Counted from the stretch's first letter, positions 16,835 through 26,214 are shown. The stretch is DNA of 64,000 nucleotides from Asticcacaulis excentricus (GCF_003966695.1 NZ_AP018827.1:1302001-1366000); one strand, 5' to 3'. Made by a program: numbers and translations. The notes: generated by a model not told the origin, from the sequence alone.

Positions 16835-17654
16835 GGTTCTCAAACACGACTAGATCATCCGCAAACTGCGCGCCGAAATAGGAACCAAAACTTCCCTGTC
16901 CACGAATGTAGGCTTTCGGCTCGAAACCTTCGAACAATCGCACACGGTCTCGGACATGCTTCTCGAAATCGGGAGCATTTGAAGGGCGCGCCGAACTTAA
17001 CAGACGAGCAACAACCTCATCGGCAGTGCCGGGCGGAAAAATCTGCCAGTCGAGCGTGACCGTCGAAATGTATTCAGCTCGTGTCGCATCGCTCGCAAAC
17101 ACGCCAGTGACCCCCGTGTTCTCTTGCAAGACGTTTAGCGCCCAAAGCAGCATTAGATCGAATTCGGCCATGCCACGGCTCAGCATGGGGGTGAGAGCAA
17201 ACTTAACGATTAACTGCTCGCCACCCTTGTCTTCAAGCACTATAGGCTCAATGGTCATCCCCTGTGGCTCGAATATTTGGTGTTGGTAGACATCCTTCGT
17301 CCACGAGCGCATCGTCCAACCGTTGCGCGCACCATCTCCAAAATTGGGTGACTCGAAGGTCCATGACTTCTGGACCATCGGCCAATCCTCGCGCTTGCGA
17401 TCCCAGCCGTGCGCGTTCCGCTTAGACCACCTTCCAGCATCTGCCGGAGGATGTGCGGGTCCAGCGGTAGAAATCCCGGAGGTCGCTGCAGTTAGCCCTA
17501 GATGACTATACAGCCCCTCTTCGACATCACTTCGATTGACTCTCTTGGTTGCAGCAACGGCGATGAGATCACCCTCAATGTCGTCCAGCGCATCCAGCAC
17601 AAATGAAGGGATTTGACGGTAGTTGCTCTTCCAAGAAAAACGCTTTGCCATCAT
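16614..17654 (-). CDS. Unrecognised protein in accessory patch
   Basis: 346 aa from MMAKRFSWKSNYRQIPSF. GGGGG lies six bases before the start. A 54-residue longer frame exists but has no Shine-Dalgarno and unlike composition. The protein is soluble with many Trp and Asp residues (for example PMVQKSWTFESPNFGDGARN and VTLDWQIFPPGT). The C-terminus is very basic (GYKSKRRRR). Base composition is less GC-rich than its neighbours, and it abuts the IS remnant, which suggests horizontal gain. I do not recognise a domain; a defence or other cargo role is only a guess. Confidence 0.7.
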   Translation of the reverse strand: MMAKRFSWKSNYRQIPSFVLDALDDIEGDLIAVAATKRVNRSDVEEGLYSHLGLTAATSGISTAGPAHPPADAGRWSKRNAHGWDRKREDWPMVQKSWTFESPNFGDGARNGWTMRSWTKDVYQHQIFEPQGMTIEPIVLEDKGGEQLIVKFALTPMLSRGMAEFDLMLLWALNVLQENTGVTGVFASDATRAEYISTVTLDWQIFPPGTADEVVARLLSSARPSNAPDFEKHVRDRVRLFEGFEPKAYIRGQGSFGSYFGAQFADDLVVFENLKYGNAVYLLYQDWGEASQRSRLDLLRDQDAHFDRVVHTDGWQDRLTSLLHDKLHERGLRRRRSGYKSKRRRR

Positions 17655-17922
17655 GTAACCCCCTGCTGTGGAACCAAAATATATGGGTCCGATAGCAAAC
17701 TTACAAGTAGGGGTTGAGACTTTTTTAAAGGTCGCTTGTTTGCGAAAGAAATAACCAGATATGAATGGGGAATGCAAAATGTGAGGCTGCGCGGGCATAC
17801 TTTCGTCAATTTCCACTCACTTACGATCAGCTACCGGTCCATACACAAGGGTCACTGGCACCTGCACGCCAAAATCTACCTAAATCTATCCCCCTCGCTG
17901 AAAGCCGGTGCATCCTGTGGGC

Positions 17923-18582
17923 ATGGCTTTGGATACGCACAGCACAGAGGAGAGACTAAGCCCGGAGGTTCGGCGCCGCCGATTGCGCGCCTTTGCCGAC
18001 CGGATGCTGCTGCGCGCCGAGGCTCTGGACGATCCCGAAGACATGCAAGGCGTTGAGCGCGCGGTGCGCGTGGCGGCGGTTATTGAGCGCATCTACAGCC
18101 GCTGCGACCGTGCCGAAACCCAGGCTCCTGATCCGCGCAAGCTGGAGGCCGAACGGGCGCAGCACTACAACGAAGCGCTCAAGGCGCGCGTCTCACTGGC
18201 CGGAACGCTGCAATGGGCGCAGGCGCGCCGCACCGAGCTGGGGCCGTGGTGGGAGGCCGCGAAACGCGAAGCCACCTCGCCGCGTCCTCAAGCCGACGCG
18301 GTGCCAGCGCCTGCGCCAAAAGGCGTCACGCCTGAGGCGGCGAAAGCGCCGACTGTGGAGGCTGCGGCTGTGGCGACCAAGGCCTCCAAAATGATTGACC
18401 GTCCCCTGCCTGTGCCGGGGGTGACGCCGGTGAGGGCTGCGGGGACTGAGTTTCGTCCGAACGCGCGCCCCGCTCCGGCAGTTCTGCCCGGTCTGACGCC
18501 GCAGCCGTCGAAAGCGGCGCAACTGGTGGCGCAGTTACGCCGGCAAGGGACGCAGACACAGCCTCCAACCGCCCCACCGTGA
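17923..18582 (+). CDS. Hypothetical protein with Ala/Pro-rich tail
   Basis: 219 aa from MALDTHSTEERLSPEV. Residues 10-110 look like a helical domain (RRRLRAFADRMLLRAEALDD, VAAVIERIYSRCDRAE). The second half is low complexity, rich in Ala, Pro and Thr. It resembles proteins of other Caulobacterales of unknown role, by pattern only. Composition returns to the host type, so it lies outside the accessory patch. Confidence 0.65.
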   Translation: MALDTHSTEERLSPEVRRRRLRAFADRMLLRAEALDDPEDMQGVERAVRVAAVIERIYSRCDRAETQAPDPRKLEAERAQHYNEALKARVSLAGTLQWAQARRTELGPWWEAAKREATSPRPQADAVPAPAPKGVTPEAAKAPTVEAAAVATKASKMIDRPLPVPGVTPVRAAGTEFRPNARPAPAVLPGLTPQPSKAAQLVAQLRRQGTQTQPPTAPP

Positions 18583-18626
18583 AGAGGGACGTAAACGATA
18601 CAGCCCCAGCGTTTTGGGAAAGAAAG

Positions 18627-18707
18627 ACCCCCCACCACCGCATCTCACCGCGTAAACGCGGCTCGTGCGGTCCCCCTCCCCAACAAGTTGGGGAGGTATA
18701 AGGGAGG
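18627..18707 (-). repeat. Dispersed ~100-bp repeat, copy 2 (inverted, short middle)
   Basis: Reads in reverse: GGTATAAGGGAG at its right end, GTTGGGGAGG, GTGCGGTCCCC, and CCCCCACCACCGCATCTCAC on the left. The central segment found in copies 1 and 3 is replaced by GCGTAAACGCG. It starts the 497-bp gene-free stretch 18583-19079, which is almost wholly made of three repeat copies. Confidence 0.75.
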
Positions 18708-18799
18708 TGTGAACCTTCCCCGCAACGCAGGGACCGAGGGCAAGAAAAGCCACCGTCCCGCGCCACCCGGACACCCGCCTGCCAACCTTGGGGGATCGC

Positions 18800-18899
18800 C
18801 CTTCCTTATACCTCCCCAGTTTACTGGGGAGGGGGGACCGCACGAGCCTGTCTGAGCCTACGCGAAGACAGGTGAGATGTGGTGGTGGGGGGCTTTCTG
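18800..18899 (+). repeat. Dispersed ~100-bp repeat, copy 3
   Basis: CTTCCTTATACCTCCCCAGT, a TTACTGGGGAGG stem, GGGGACCGCACGAGCCTGTC, then ACGCGAAGACAGGTGAGATG and GTGGTGGGGGGC. It is almost identical in its second half to copy 1 at 12636-12740, including the flanking CTTTCTGAG. Confidence 0.8.
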
Positions 18900-18930
18900 A
18901 GTTTCAACACCGGCGCGGGTGGACGTTGCG

Positions 18931-19029
18931 CCTCACCCCACCCCCGCATCGCCTTCGCTGCGCTCAGTTGTGCGGTCCCCGGCACCGGCCGCCCGGCTCC
19001 CCGCCAAAGGCAGGGAGGTGTAAGGGAGG
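18931..19029 (-). repeat. Dispersed ~100-bp repeat, copy 4 (inverted)
   Basis: Inverted copy: CCTCACCCCACCCCCGCATC on the left, a GCCTTCGCTGCGCTCAGTTG middle, GTCCCCGGCACCGGCCGCCC, and GGGAGGTGTAAGGGAGGG on the right. The GGCACCGGCCGCCCGGCTCC part matches copy 1. It stands immediately downstream of the potA stop and may help end that operon. Confidence 0.75.
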
Positions 19030-19079
19030 GTGAACCCACTACTGGCGCTACACCCCCACCCACGGAGCTATAAACGCGC

Positions 19080-20198
19080 CTAGCTCAGCAAGGCCGCCGG
19101 GGCGCAGGCGTTGAAGGACAGCCACACCTTCTCATCCCAGGTAAAGTCTTCCTGATCCCAGCGCGTCAGGTTGGAGCGCAGCACCTTGACCATGCGGCCG
19201 CTTTGCAGCTCAACCTCATAGACCGTTTCTGAGCCCAGATAGGTCATCAGGCGGATGGTCCCGGCGACGATGTTATAGCCTTCCGGGGCGTCTTCCATCT
19301 TGGTCGGCTTGTGATCGAACTTCTCCATCTCGATCTTTTCCGGACGCAGCGCCGCCCAGACGGTCGCGCCGGTCGCCCCGGTCACCCCGTGGTCGAGATA
19401 GATGGGGCCGATGTCGCGCGTATTGATGATGGCGTGGTCCGGCTCATCGACGTCGAGCGTCCCTTCAAACAGGTTCACGCTGCCGATAAAGTCGGCGACA
19501 AAGCGCGAATTGGGGAACTCATAGAGGTCAAAGGGCGTGGCCACCTGTTGCAGCAGGCCGCGGTTCATCACGGCGCAGCGCGTCGCCATGGCCAGGGCCT
19601 CGTCCTGATCGTGGGTGACCATGATGAAGGTGATGCCGACCTTCTCCTGAAGAAGCGCCAGCTCGGTGCGCATGGCGTCGCGCAGCTTGGCATCGAGCGC
19701 CGACAGGGGCTCATCGAGCAGCAGGACGCGGGGCTTTTTGACCAGCGCGCGGGCCAGCGCCACGCGCTGACGCTGACCGCCCGACATCTGGTCGGGCTTG
19801 CGCTCACCGAAGCCGCCGAGCTTGACCAGCTCCAGCGCTTCCTCGGCGCGCTGACGGCGCTCAGCCTGCGGCACACCGTCCATCTTCAGGCCGTAGGCGA
19901 CGTTATCGAGCACGCTCATGTGCGGGAAGACGGCGTAGGACTGAAACACCATGTTCACCGGGCGCTTGTTCGGCGGGGTGTTGGAGACGTCCTTGCCGTC
20001 GATCAGGATGCGGCCCTCGGTCGGCATCTCAAACCCGGCCAGCATACGCAGAAGCGTGGTCTTGCCGCAGCCCGACGGCCCCAGCAGGGAGAAGAATTCA
20101 CCCTCCTTGATGTCGAGCGACACATTGTCCACGGCGGTATTCTTGCCAAAGCGCTTGGAGACGTTCTCGAAGCTGATGATGGTCTTGTCTTCAGACAT
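19080..20198 (-). CDS. potA: Polyamine ABC transporter ATPase
   Basis: 372 aa. ATPase motifs: Walker A GPSGCGKTT (about residue 39), Q-loop VFQSYAVFPHM, signature MSGGQRQRVALARAL, Walker B VLLLDEPLSALD, and H-loop VTHDQDEALAM. A TOBE-type domain follows (about 260-365). Last gene of potF-potH-potI-potA, and 12 bp after potI. It powers spermidine/putrescine import. PotG of putrescine-specific systems is an equally fitting name. Confidence 0.9.
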   Translation of the reverse strand: MSEDKTIISFENVSKRFGKNTAVDNVSLDIKEGEFFSLLGPSGCGKTTLLRMLAGFEMPTEGRILIDGKDVSNTPPNKRPVNMVFQSYAVFPHMSVLDNVAYGLKMDGVPQAERRQRAEEALELVKLGGFGERKPDQMSGGQRQRVALARALVKKPRVLLLDEPLSALDAKLRDAMRTELALLQEKVGITFIMVTHDQDEALAMATRCAVMNRGLLQQVATPFDLYEFPNSRFVADFIGSVNLFEGTLDVDEPDHAIINTRDIGPIYLDHGVTGATGATVWAALRPEKIEMEKFDHKPTKMEDAPEGYNIVAGTIRLMTYLGSETVYEVELQSGRMVKVLRSNLTRWDQEDFTWDEKVWLSFNACAPAALLS

Positions 20199-20210
20199 CA
20201 GGTGTCTCCG

Positions 20211-21095
20211 TCACTTCTTTTCGGGGCCGTGGCCGGCGGTCAGGGCGCTGGTCCCTTGGAATTTCAAGGCGAGGAAGGTGAGCAGGACCGTCACCACGAT
20301 CAGTATGGTCGAGGCGGCGTTGACCTCAGGCGTCACCGAGAAACGCACCATCGAATAGATCTTCACCGGGAAGGTCACGGTGTCGGGCCCGGAGGTGAAG
20401 AACGTGATGACGAAATCATCGAGCGACAGGGTGAAGGCCAGAAGGGCGCCGGCGATCAGCGACGGCTGGATATGCGGCACCAGCACGTCCATCAGGGTGC
20501 GCCATTCGCTGGCCCCCAGATCCTTGGCGGCCTCTTCAAGCTCCCGGTTGAACGAGGCGAGACGCGCGCGCACCACCACCGCCACGAAGGGGAAGCTGAA
20601 CGAGACGTGGGCGATGATGATGGCCCCCAGATTGAGCGGCCACGGCAGGCCCTGCGGCCAGGGGAAGATTTTGGCGAAGAAGACCAGCATCCCGACGCCC
20701 ATGCAGATTTCCGGCACCACGATGGGGATGGCCATGCCCGCATCAAAGGCGGTGCGGCCGGGGAAGCGGAAGCGCCACAGGGCAATGGCCGCCATGGCCC
20801 CCACGATCACCGACAGGATGGTCGAACACAGGGCGATGACGAGGGAGTTGCTGAAGGCCTCGATCAAACTGGCATTGGTCAGGGCCTTTTCGTAGTATTT
20901 CAGCGTAAAGCCCTGCCACACCACGTTGCGCTTTGAGTCATTGAAGGAAAAGACCATCAGCGAGATCAGCGGCGCGTAGAGGAAGATCGTCACCGCGATC
21001 AGCCACGCCTGAATGGGCCAGCGGCGCATATAGTCGAGCGGGCCCGGACGTTCTTTTTTGGCTGGGGTTACCTTCATGGGGGCTGCGTCGCTCAT
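20211..21095 (-). CDS. potI: Polyamine ABC transporter permease
   Basis: 294 aa from MSDAAPMKVTP. Six membrane helices, and the EAA loop is seen as LEEAAKDLGASEWRTLMDVL. The start overlaps the end of the preceding permease gene by four bases (21092-21095), showing translational coupling. It forms the inner-membrane channel together with PotH. Confidence 0.9.
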   Translation of the reverse strand: MSDAAPMKVTPAKKERPGPLDYMRRWPIQAWLIAVTIFLYAPLISLMVFSFNDSKRNVVWQGFTLKYYEKALTNASLIEAFSNSLVIALCSTILSVIVGAMAAIALWRFRFPGRTAFDAGMAIPIVVPEICMGVGMLVFFAKIFPWPQGLPWPLNLGAIIIAHVSFSFPFVAVVVRARLASFNRELEEAAKDLGASEWRTLMDVLVPHIQPSLIAGALLAFTLSLDDFVITFFTSGPDTVTFPVKIYSMVRFSVTPEVNAASTILIVVTVLLTFLALKFQGTSALTAGHGPEKK

Positions 21096-22003
21096 GCCAT
21101 CCCCCGCTTCTTCGCCGAGCTGTCGAGCAGGCCCTGAATGGCGATACCGATAAAGGTCAGATAGACCAGAATGAAGCACAGGGCCGCGCCGAAGGGCCAG
21201 TTATTGGCGCGCTTGAACTGGCTTTCGATGACATTGGCGATCATCTGCGAGTCCGTGCCGCCCAGAAGGTCCGGCGTCAGATAGGCCCCCAGCGCCGGGA
21301 TAAAGGTGATCAGCACGCCCGAAGCTATCCCCGCTCCGGCCAGCGGGATTACAATCGAGAACATCGTCCGGATATGACCGGCCCCCAGATCGAGCGAGGC
21401 CTCCAGCAGCGAACGGTCCAGCCGGTCGAGCGTCGAATAGAGCGGCAGGATCATGAACGGCAGATGCACATAGACGAGGCCCAGCACCACGGCGAAATTA
21501 TTGTACAGCAGCTCCAGCGGCTGAAACGTGCCCAGTGGCTGAAGCCCGATCAGCGTCATCAGGCCCGACGCATGTTCCCACAGAAAGCGATAGGTCTGAT
21601 TGACATAGCCTTCGCTGCGCAGGACCGCGATCAGGGCGTAGGTGCGGATCAGCAGATTGGTCCAGAAGGGCAGCATGACCAGCAAAAGCAGCCACGGCTT
21701 CCACTTGTCCGGCGCAAAGGTGATGGCCAGCGCCACCGGAAAACCGATCACCACGCAGAGGAAGGTGGTCAGGGCCGCCACCCACAGGGACTTGGCGAAG
21801 ATACCGAGATAGAGGGGCTCCAGCGCCTTGGCGTAGTTGCTCCACGTCCCCGTAAAGGCAATGTCGATCAGGCCGCGGTTTTCACCAAAGCTGTAGAGCC
21901 AGACAATGCCCAGCGGCACGAAGAAAAAGAAGACCAGCCAGACGAGCGGCGCGCTCATCAGGGCGGCAAAAAGTCCCTTGGCCTGACGCCAGCTCTGTTC
22001 CAT
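21092..22003 (-). CDS. potH: Polyamine ABC transporter permease
   Basis: 303 aa. Six membrane helices; the EAA-type loop is LLEASLDLGAGHIRTMFSIV. It follows potF by 63 bp and overlaps potI. Family: PotB/PotH permeases of spermidine/putrescine systems. Confidence 0.9.
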   Translation of the reverse strand: MEQSWRQAKGLFAALMSAPLVWLVFFFFVPLGIVWLYSFGENRGLIDIAFTGTWSNYAKALEPLYLGIFAKSLWVAALTTFLCVVIGFPVALAITFAPDKWKPWLLLLVMLPFWTNLLIRTYALIAVLRSEGYVNQTYRFLWEHASGLMTLIGLQPLGTFQPLELLYNNFAVVLGLVYVHLPFMILPLYSTLDRLDRSLLEASLDLGAGHIRTMFSIVIPLAGAGIASGVLITFIPALGAYLTPDLLGGTDSQMIANVIESQFKRANNWPFGAALCFILVYLTFIGIAIQGLLDSSAKKRGMA

Positions 22004-22066
22004 GTGCTGTCCCCTTACACAAAAACAAACCGCCGCAGGTCTGGTACCCCTGCGGCGGCGCGACGA

Positions 22067-23164
22067 TTAGGCGGCCTTGATCTTGGTCATGGCGTCTTCA
22101 TAGACCTGCGCCTTGGCAGCGTCGAACGCGGCGTATTCGCAACGCGCGAGTTCCTCGGTCGAGGGGAAGATGATGGGGTTGTTCTTGTAGCTGTCCGGCA
22201 TCAGCGCTTTGGCGGCGGCATTGGTCGTCGGGTAGAGGATGGTCTCAAAAATGTGCTTAGAGGCCTGCGCGTCCATCATATAGTTGATGAAGCGGTGGGC
22301 GTTTTCCGGGCGCGCCGAATCCTTGGGGATGCACCAGTTGTCGGAATTGAGCTGCGAGCCTTCCTTAGGGATGATGAAATCGATATCGTCGTCCTCAGCC
22401 TTAGCCTGCGCGATGTCGCCATTATATTCAAGGACCAGATCAACGTCCTTCGCCAGCAGCATGTCCTGCCCATCATCTTCGTGGAAGGCCTTGATATTGG
22501 GCTTTTGCCTGATCAGCATTTCGGTGACCTTGTCGATGGTCGCCTGATCGAGGCCATTGACCGAATGGCCAAGGTATTTGGCCCCCAGACGGATCATGTC
22601 CCCGGCTTCGGAAAGGACAGCGATCTTGCCCTTGAACTGATCGGAATCGAACAGGTATTTCCACGAATCCGGCTTGAAGCCCGCCGGCATTTTCGACTTG
22701 CGATAGCCGATGCCGAGCACCAGCCAGGTATAGGGCGCCGACCATTTACGGCCCGGATCATAGGCCACGTCCATAAAGGCCGGGTCGATGTTTTTGAGGT
22801 TGGGCAGCTTGGCGTGATCGAGCGGCAGGAGCAGGTCGGCCTGCGACAGGCGCTCCACGAAGTCATTCGACGGCACAATCACGTCAAAGCCGGAATTGCC
22901 GGTCTTCATCTTCGCGAACAGCTCGTCGTTGGTGGCGAAGATCGACATGTTGACGTCGATACCGGCGGCCTTTTTGAAGTCGGCCAGCGTATTCGTGCCG
23001 ATATAGGTGTCCCAGTTGTAGAAGTTCAGCTTGTTGCCTTCGCCGCCGGAGGAACTGGCCCCCTGCGAACAGGCCGACAGGCCGCCGAAACTGATGCCCA
23101 CCGCCGCGGCCCCAAGACCTTGCAGCAAGGAACGACGTGAAGCGTGCGTACGCGATGAAGTCAT
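22067..23164 (-). CDS. potF: Polyamine-binding periplasmic protein
   Basis: 365 aa. The N-terminus has SRRSLLQGLGAAAVGISFGG and then a lipobox-like LSAC (Cys32), so it could be a Tat-exported lipoprotein. The mature protein begins NKLNFYNWDTYIGTNTLADF, the hallmark of PotD/PotF, with FDVIVPSNDFVERL and VLEYNGDIAQAKAED later. It binds putrescine or spermidine and delivers it to PotHI. A TGTGATCACG palindrome lies 144 bp upstream of the start. Confidence 0.92.
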   Translation of the reverse strand: MTSSRTHASRRSLLQGLGAAAVGISFGGLSACSQGASSSGGEGNKLNFYNWDTYIGTNTLADFKKAAGIDVNMSIFATNDELFAKMKTGNSGFDVIVPSNDFVERLSQADLLLPLDHAKLPNLKNIDPAFMDVAYDPGRKWSAPYTWLVLGIGYRKSKMPAGFKPDSWKYLFDSDQFKGKIAVLSEAGDMIRLGAKYLGHSVNGLDQATIDKVTEMLIRQKPNIKAFHEDDGQDMLLAKDVDLVLEYNGDIAQAKAEDDDIDFIIPKEGSQLNSDNWCIPKDSARPENAHRFINYMMDAQASKHIFETILYPTTNAAAKALMPDSYKNNPIIFPSTEELARCEYAAFDAAKAQVYEDAMTKIKAA

Positions 23165-23305
23165 GTCCGGTCTCCTCAGGTTTCAACCCGTCAGCTTGTA
23201 ACGGTGGTGGTGGTGCAAACCCCACGGAAGACGCCGTCCCTCTGGCCCCTTCCAAGTGTGACGATACGTTAACAGAATACGGGATTGGGCTTCTGTCAAC
23301 CGGCA

Positions 23306-23319
23306 ACTGTGATCACGTT
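23306..23319. promoter_or_regulatory. TGTGATCACG operator upstream of potF
   Basis: AC-TGTGATCACG-TT, centred at 23312/23313. The core is shared with three other sites (29335, 30129, 35805). Inferred binding site of the GntR-family regulator encoded at 29408-30115. Confidence 0.6.
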
Positions 23320-23395
23320 CGCAAATGCGTCATGTTTCTTGCGCGGGGCCTCACTCAGACCAGGCCTTGGTCGCCATTGCGCTTTCGCGCCTTAC

Positions 23396-23420
23396 CTCCT
23401 CCCCATTTTATGGGGAGGAG
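23396..23420. repeat. CTCCTCCCC hairpin after the synthetase gene
   Basis: CTCCTCCCC-ATTTTAT-GGGGAGGAG forms a perfect 9-bp stem. It lies downstream of the glutamine-synthetase-like gene on the minus strand and upstream of potF. It may act as a weak terminator that separates the two transcripts. It shares its stem sequence with the dispersed CTCCCC repeats. Confidence 0.55.
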
Positions 23421-23453
23421 AAAAGAACCGTGCGTTTTAGGGCCCAAACCCAA

Positions 23454-24848
23454 TCAGGCGTTGCGCAGATACCAGTCGTAGTCCAGTTCGGTGATTTCCT
23501 CGAAGAAACGCGCCTGTTCGGTCTTTTTGACCTTCACATACATGTCGATGAAGCGCTCCCCCAGATAGTCGCGCAGCACCTGAGACCGGTCGAGATAATC
23601 GACCGCCGCGAACCAGTTGGTGGGCAGCGTTGCGCCGGTTTCGGCGGCCACGGCATAGCCATTGCCGACCACGGCGGGGCCGGGGTCGATCGCGTGCGTC
23701 AGGCCGTGGTGGGCGCAGGCCAGAATGGCCGCCAGCACCAGATAGGGGTTGCCATCGGCCCCGGCGACGCGGTGTTCGACGTGGCGCGTATGGGCGGGGC
23801 CAGCGGTGACACGCAAACTCACCGTGCGGTTATTGACGCCCCAGGTCAGGCCCACCGGCGCGTAGGAATTGGCCTTGAAGCGCTTATAGCTGTTGGCACC
23901 CGGCGCGAGAATGCCCATGCAGTCGGCCAGATGATCCTTCATGCCGCCGATCATGTGCTTGAGCAGGGGCGAGCCTTCCGGATGGGCATCGGCACAGAGG
24001 TTTTTGCCGTCCTTATCCGCCACCGAGACGTGGACGTGGAAGCCGGAGCCCGCGCGATCGGCCCACGGCTTGGCCATAAAGGTCGCTTCGATACCGAGGC
24101 TGAGCGCCACGCCCTTGGCCATGCGCTTATAGAGGACCGCATCGTCGGCGGCGCGCAGCGCATCCGGCTTGTGCTTCAGGGTCAGTTCGACCTGACCGGG
24201 GGCAAATTCGGAAATCGCCCCTTCCAGCGGGATGTTCATGACATCCGCTGTCTCCCACAGGGTGCGGAAAAACTCACCGTGCGCTTCGACTTCGGGCAGG
24301 CCATAGACCTGAATCCCCTTGGGCGTCTGGCCCGTGGTGAAGCCGGCGGCGGGCACCAGTTCACCGTTTTGTCCCCGCTCGATATCGACAAGGTAATATT
24401 CCAGTTCGCAGGCCACCACCGGCGTCAGGCCATCAGCAGCGTAGCGGTCGAGCACCCGTTGCAGCACATGGCGCGGATCGAGGTCGTTGGGCGTGCCGTC
24501 CAGTTCGTATAGGGAGAGCATAACCTGCCCCACATCATCCCCCAGCCACGGCGCGGGCGTCAGCGTGCCCGGCACCGGCCGCGCCACGCGATCGGCGTCG
24601 CCATCTTCCCAGACAAGACCCGTCTCTTCGCAATCGGCCCCCAGCGTATCGACCACCAGAATCGAGCCCGGCAGGAAGCGGCCGTATTCGTAGATGGGCA
24701 AAAGCTCGTGACGGCGCAGGCGCTTGCCGCGCGGCACCCCGGTCATCGAGGTGAACAGGATCTCAAAATAATTGATGTGCGGGTGGGCCTCCAGAAAGGC
24801 CTTGGCCTCATCAACGGTGGCGACCATGGGGTGTGCAGGCAGGGTCAT
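23454..24848 (-). CDS. puuA: Glutamine-synthetase-like gamma-glutamylpolyamine synthetase
   Basis: 464 aa. GS fold: NYFEILFTSMTGVPRGKRL at the N-terminus, ACELEYYLVD, then GQVELTLKHKPDALRAADDA and FMAKPWADRAGSGFHVHVS for ATP and metal, and VNNRTVSLRV. This is the PuuA/GlnA3 type, not ammonia-assimilating GlnA. In this context it should ligate glutamate to putrescine (or another polyamine) with ATP. The start overlaps the preceding aminotransferase by four bases. The symbol follows the E. coli pathway; specificity is inferred from neighbours. Confidence 0.85.
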   Translation of the reverse strand: MTLPAHPMVATVDEAKAFLEAHPHINYFEILFTSMTGVPRGKRLRRHELLPIYEYGRFLPGSILVVDTLGADCEETGLVWEDGDADRVARPVPGTLTPAPWLGDDVGQVMLSLYELDGTPNDLDPRHVLQRVLDRYAADGLTPVVACELEYYLVDIERGQNGELVPAAGFTTGQTPKGIQVYGLPEVEAHGEFFRTLWETADVMNIPLEGAISEFAPGQVELTLKHKPDALRAADDAVLYKRMAKGVALSLGIEATFMAKPWADRAGSGFHVHVSVADKDGKNLCADAHPEGSPLLKHMIGGMKDHLADCMGILAPGANSYKRFKANSYAPVGLTWGVNNRTVSLRVTAGPAHTRHVEHRVAGADGNPYLVLAAILACAHHGLTHAIDPGPAVVGNGYAVAAETGATLPTNWFAAVDYLDRSQVLRDYLGERFIDMYVKVKKTEQARFFEEITELDYDWYLRNA

Positions 24849-26188
24849 GAGAAGCCTTTATATTCGACGATAAACCCTTCCACCGCCGCCACGAGGCGGT
24901 CAATGGCCTCCGGTGGGGTTTTGGGCGAAATCAGCATCATATTGTGGAAGGGCGCGATCAGCACCCCGCGATTGATCAGATAGAGATGCAGGGCCTCCAG
25001 CAGGTGCGGGTCCAGCGCGCGGCGCATGTCGGCGGCGTTTTGTGGCTCAGGCGCGGCGAAGACCAGCTCGGCCCGCGCGCCCACATGCACCACCGACCAC
25101 GGCACCTGATGCTGCACAATGACAGCCCTCAGCTTGGCCACAAGGCTTTCGGCCCCGGCCTGCATCCAGGCATAGGCGTCCGGGGTCATGACCTCGCTCA
25201 GCATGGCCTTCATCCCGGCGATAGCCAGCGCGTTGCCGGACAAGGTGGTGCCTATGCCCGACGAACCCGGACCGATGGCAGCCTGAGCGGCGTCCATGCG
25301 CGCGGCGACCTCTGCGGTCACGCCCCACACGGCGGCCGGCACGCCTCCGGCAATGGCCTTGCCTACGGTCAGGACGTCGGCGCGCAGACCGTGTTCGCGC
25401 ACATAACCGCCAAAGCCCGACGACAGGGTGTGCGTCTCATCGTAAACCAGCAGCGTGCCCGTCTCGTCACACAGGGCGCGCAGGCGCTCATGATAGCCCT
25501 CAATCGGCAGGATCATGCCGCAATTGGTCATGACGGGTTCGAGCATGACGGCGGCGATCTCACCCGTGCGCAGCGCCGCCTCCAGCGCCGTCAGGTCGTT
25601 GAACGGCACGACGACGCTGTGCTGCGTCAGGTCGGCGACCTGCCCGATCAGGCCGGTCTTATGAACGATCTGCCCGTCCTTCAGCACCACAAAGGCGTCA
25701 TCGACCATGCCGTGATAGGCCCCGTCGATAAACAGGATTTTAGCGCGCCGGGTGATGGCCCGCGCCCAGCGGATGACGGCGCGATTGGCGTCCGACGCCG
25801 TGGTGGCGCACTGCCACATCGGCAGGCCGAAGCGGTCTTTCAGAAGCTGTCCCACCTCAAGGCTGGAGCGGGTCGGCAGCATGAAGCCCACCCCCTGCCC
25901 GGCCTGCGCGGCAATGGCGCGTTGCAGTTCTTCGCGCCCGTGGCCGAACATGGACGGGGTGTCGCCCAGACAGAAGTCGTCATAGGCGTGGCCATCGACG
26001 TCCCACAGGGTCGCGTCCTTGGCCCGCTCGGCATAGAGCGGCACGGGCGAGGCCCAGTCGTGCATCCAGTGCATCGGCACGCCGCCGCGCCACACCGTTT
26101 GCGCCTCAGCGGCCAAAGCGACCGTTTTGGGGTGGGTGGCGGTGAACAGGCGCTTTTGTTCGGTGAGGAAATCAGACAGAGCCGTCAC
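24845..26188 (-). CDS. Class III aminotransferase (glutamate-1-semialdehyde aminomutase-like)
   Basis: 447 aa. GTG start with GGAGGGGG upstream. PLP enzyme signs: LWDVDGHAYDDFCLGDTPSM, DGAYHGMVDDAF, the PLP aspartate in LLVYDETHT, and the Schiff-base lysine in VGKAIAGGVPAAVWG. It is nearest to GSA aminomutase-like class III enzymes found beside polyamine genes. It may transaminate a polyamine or its gamma-glutamyl derivative. The substrate is inferred from context only. Confidence 0.82.
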   Translation of the reverse strand: MTALSDFLTEQKRLFTATHPKTVALAAEAQTVWRGGVPMHWMHDWASPVPLYAERAKDATLWDVDGHAYDDFCLGDTPSMFGHGREELQRAIAAQAGQGVGFMLPTRSSLEVGQLLKDRFGLPMWQCATTASDANRAVIRWARAITRRAKILFIDGAYHGMVDDAFVVLKDGQIVHKTGLIGQVADLTQHSVVVPFNDLTALEAALRTGEIAAVMLEPVMTNCGMILPIEGYHERLRALCDETGTLLVYDETHTLSSGFGGYVREHGLRADVLTVGKAIAGGVPAAVWGVTAEVAARMDAAQAAIGPGSSGIGTTLSGNALAIAGMKAMLSEVMTPDAYAWMQAGAESLVAKLRAVIVQHQVPWSVVHVGARAELVFAAPEPQNAADMRRALDPHLLEALHLYLINRGVLIAPFHNMMLISPKTPPEAIDRLVAAVEGFIVEYKGFS

Positions 26189-26214
26189 GGCAGGCCCCCT
26201 CCGTCAGCGACGTC

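Noticed and set aside
17736-18056. A 106-codon plus-strand frame before the 219-aa gene
   Set aside because: It overlaps the better-supported frame starting at 17923 in another frame and its composition is not protein-like.
18583-19079. CRISPR-like appearance of the repeat-dense gap
   Set aside because: The repeats are about 100 bp, inverted relative to each other and unevenly spaced, with no cas genes nearby.
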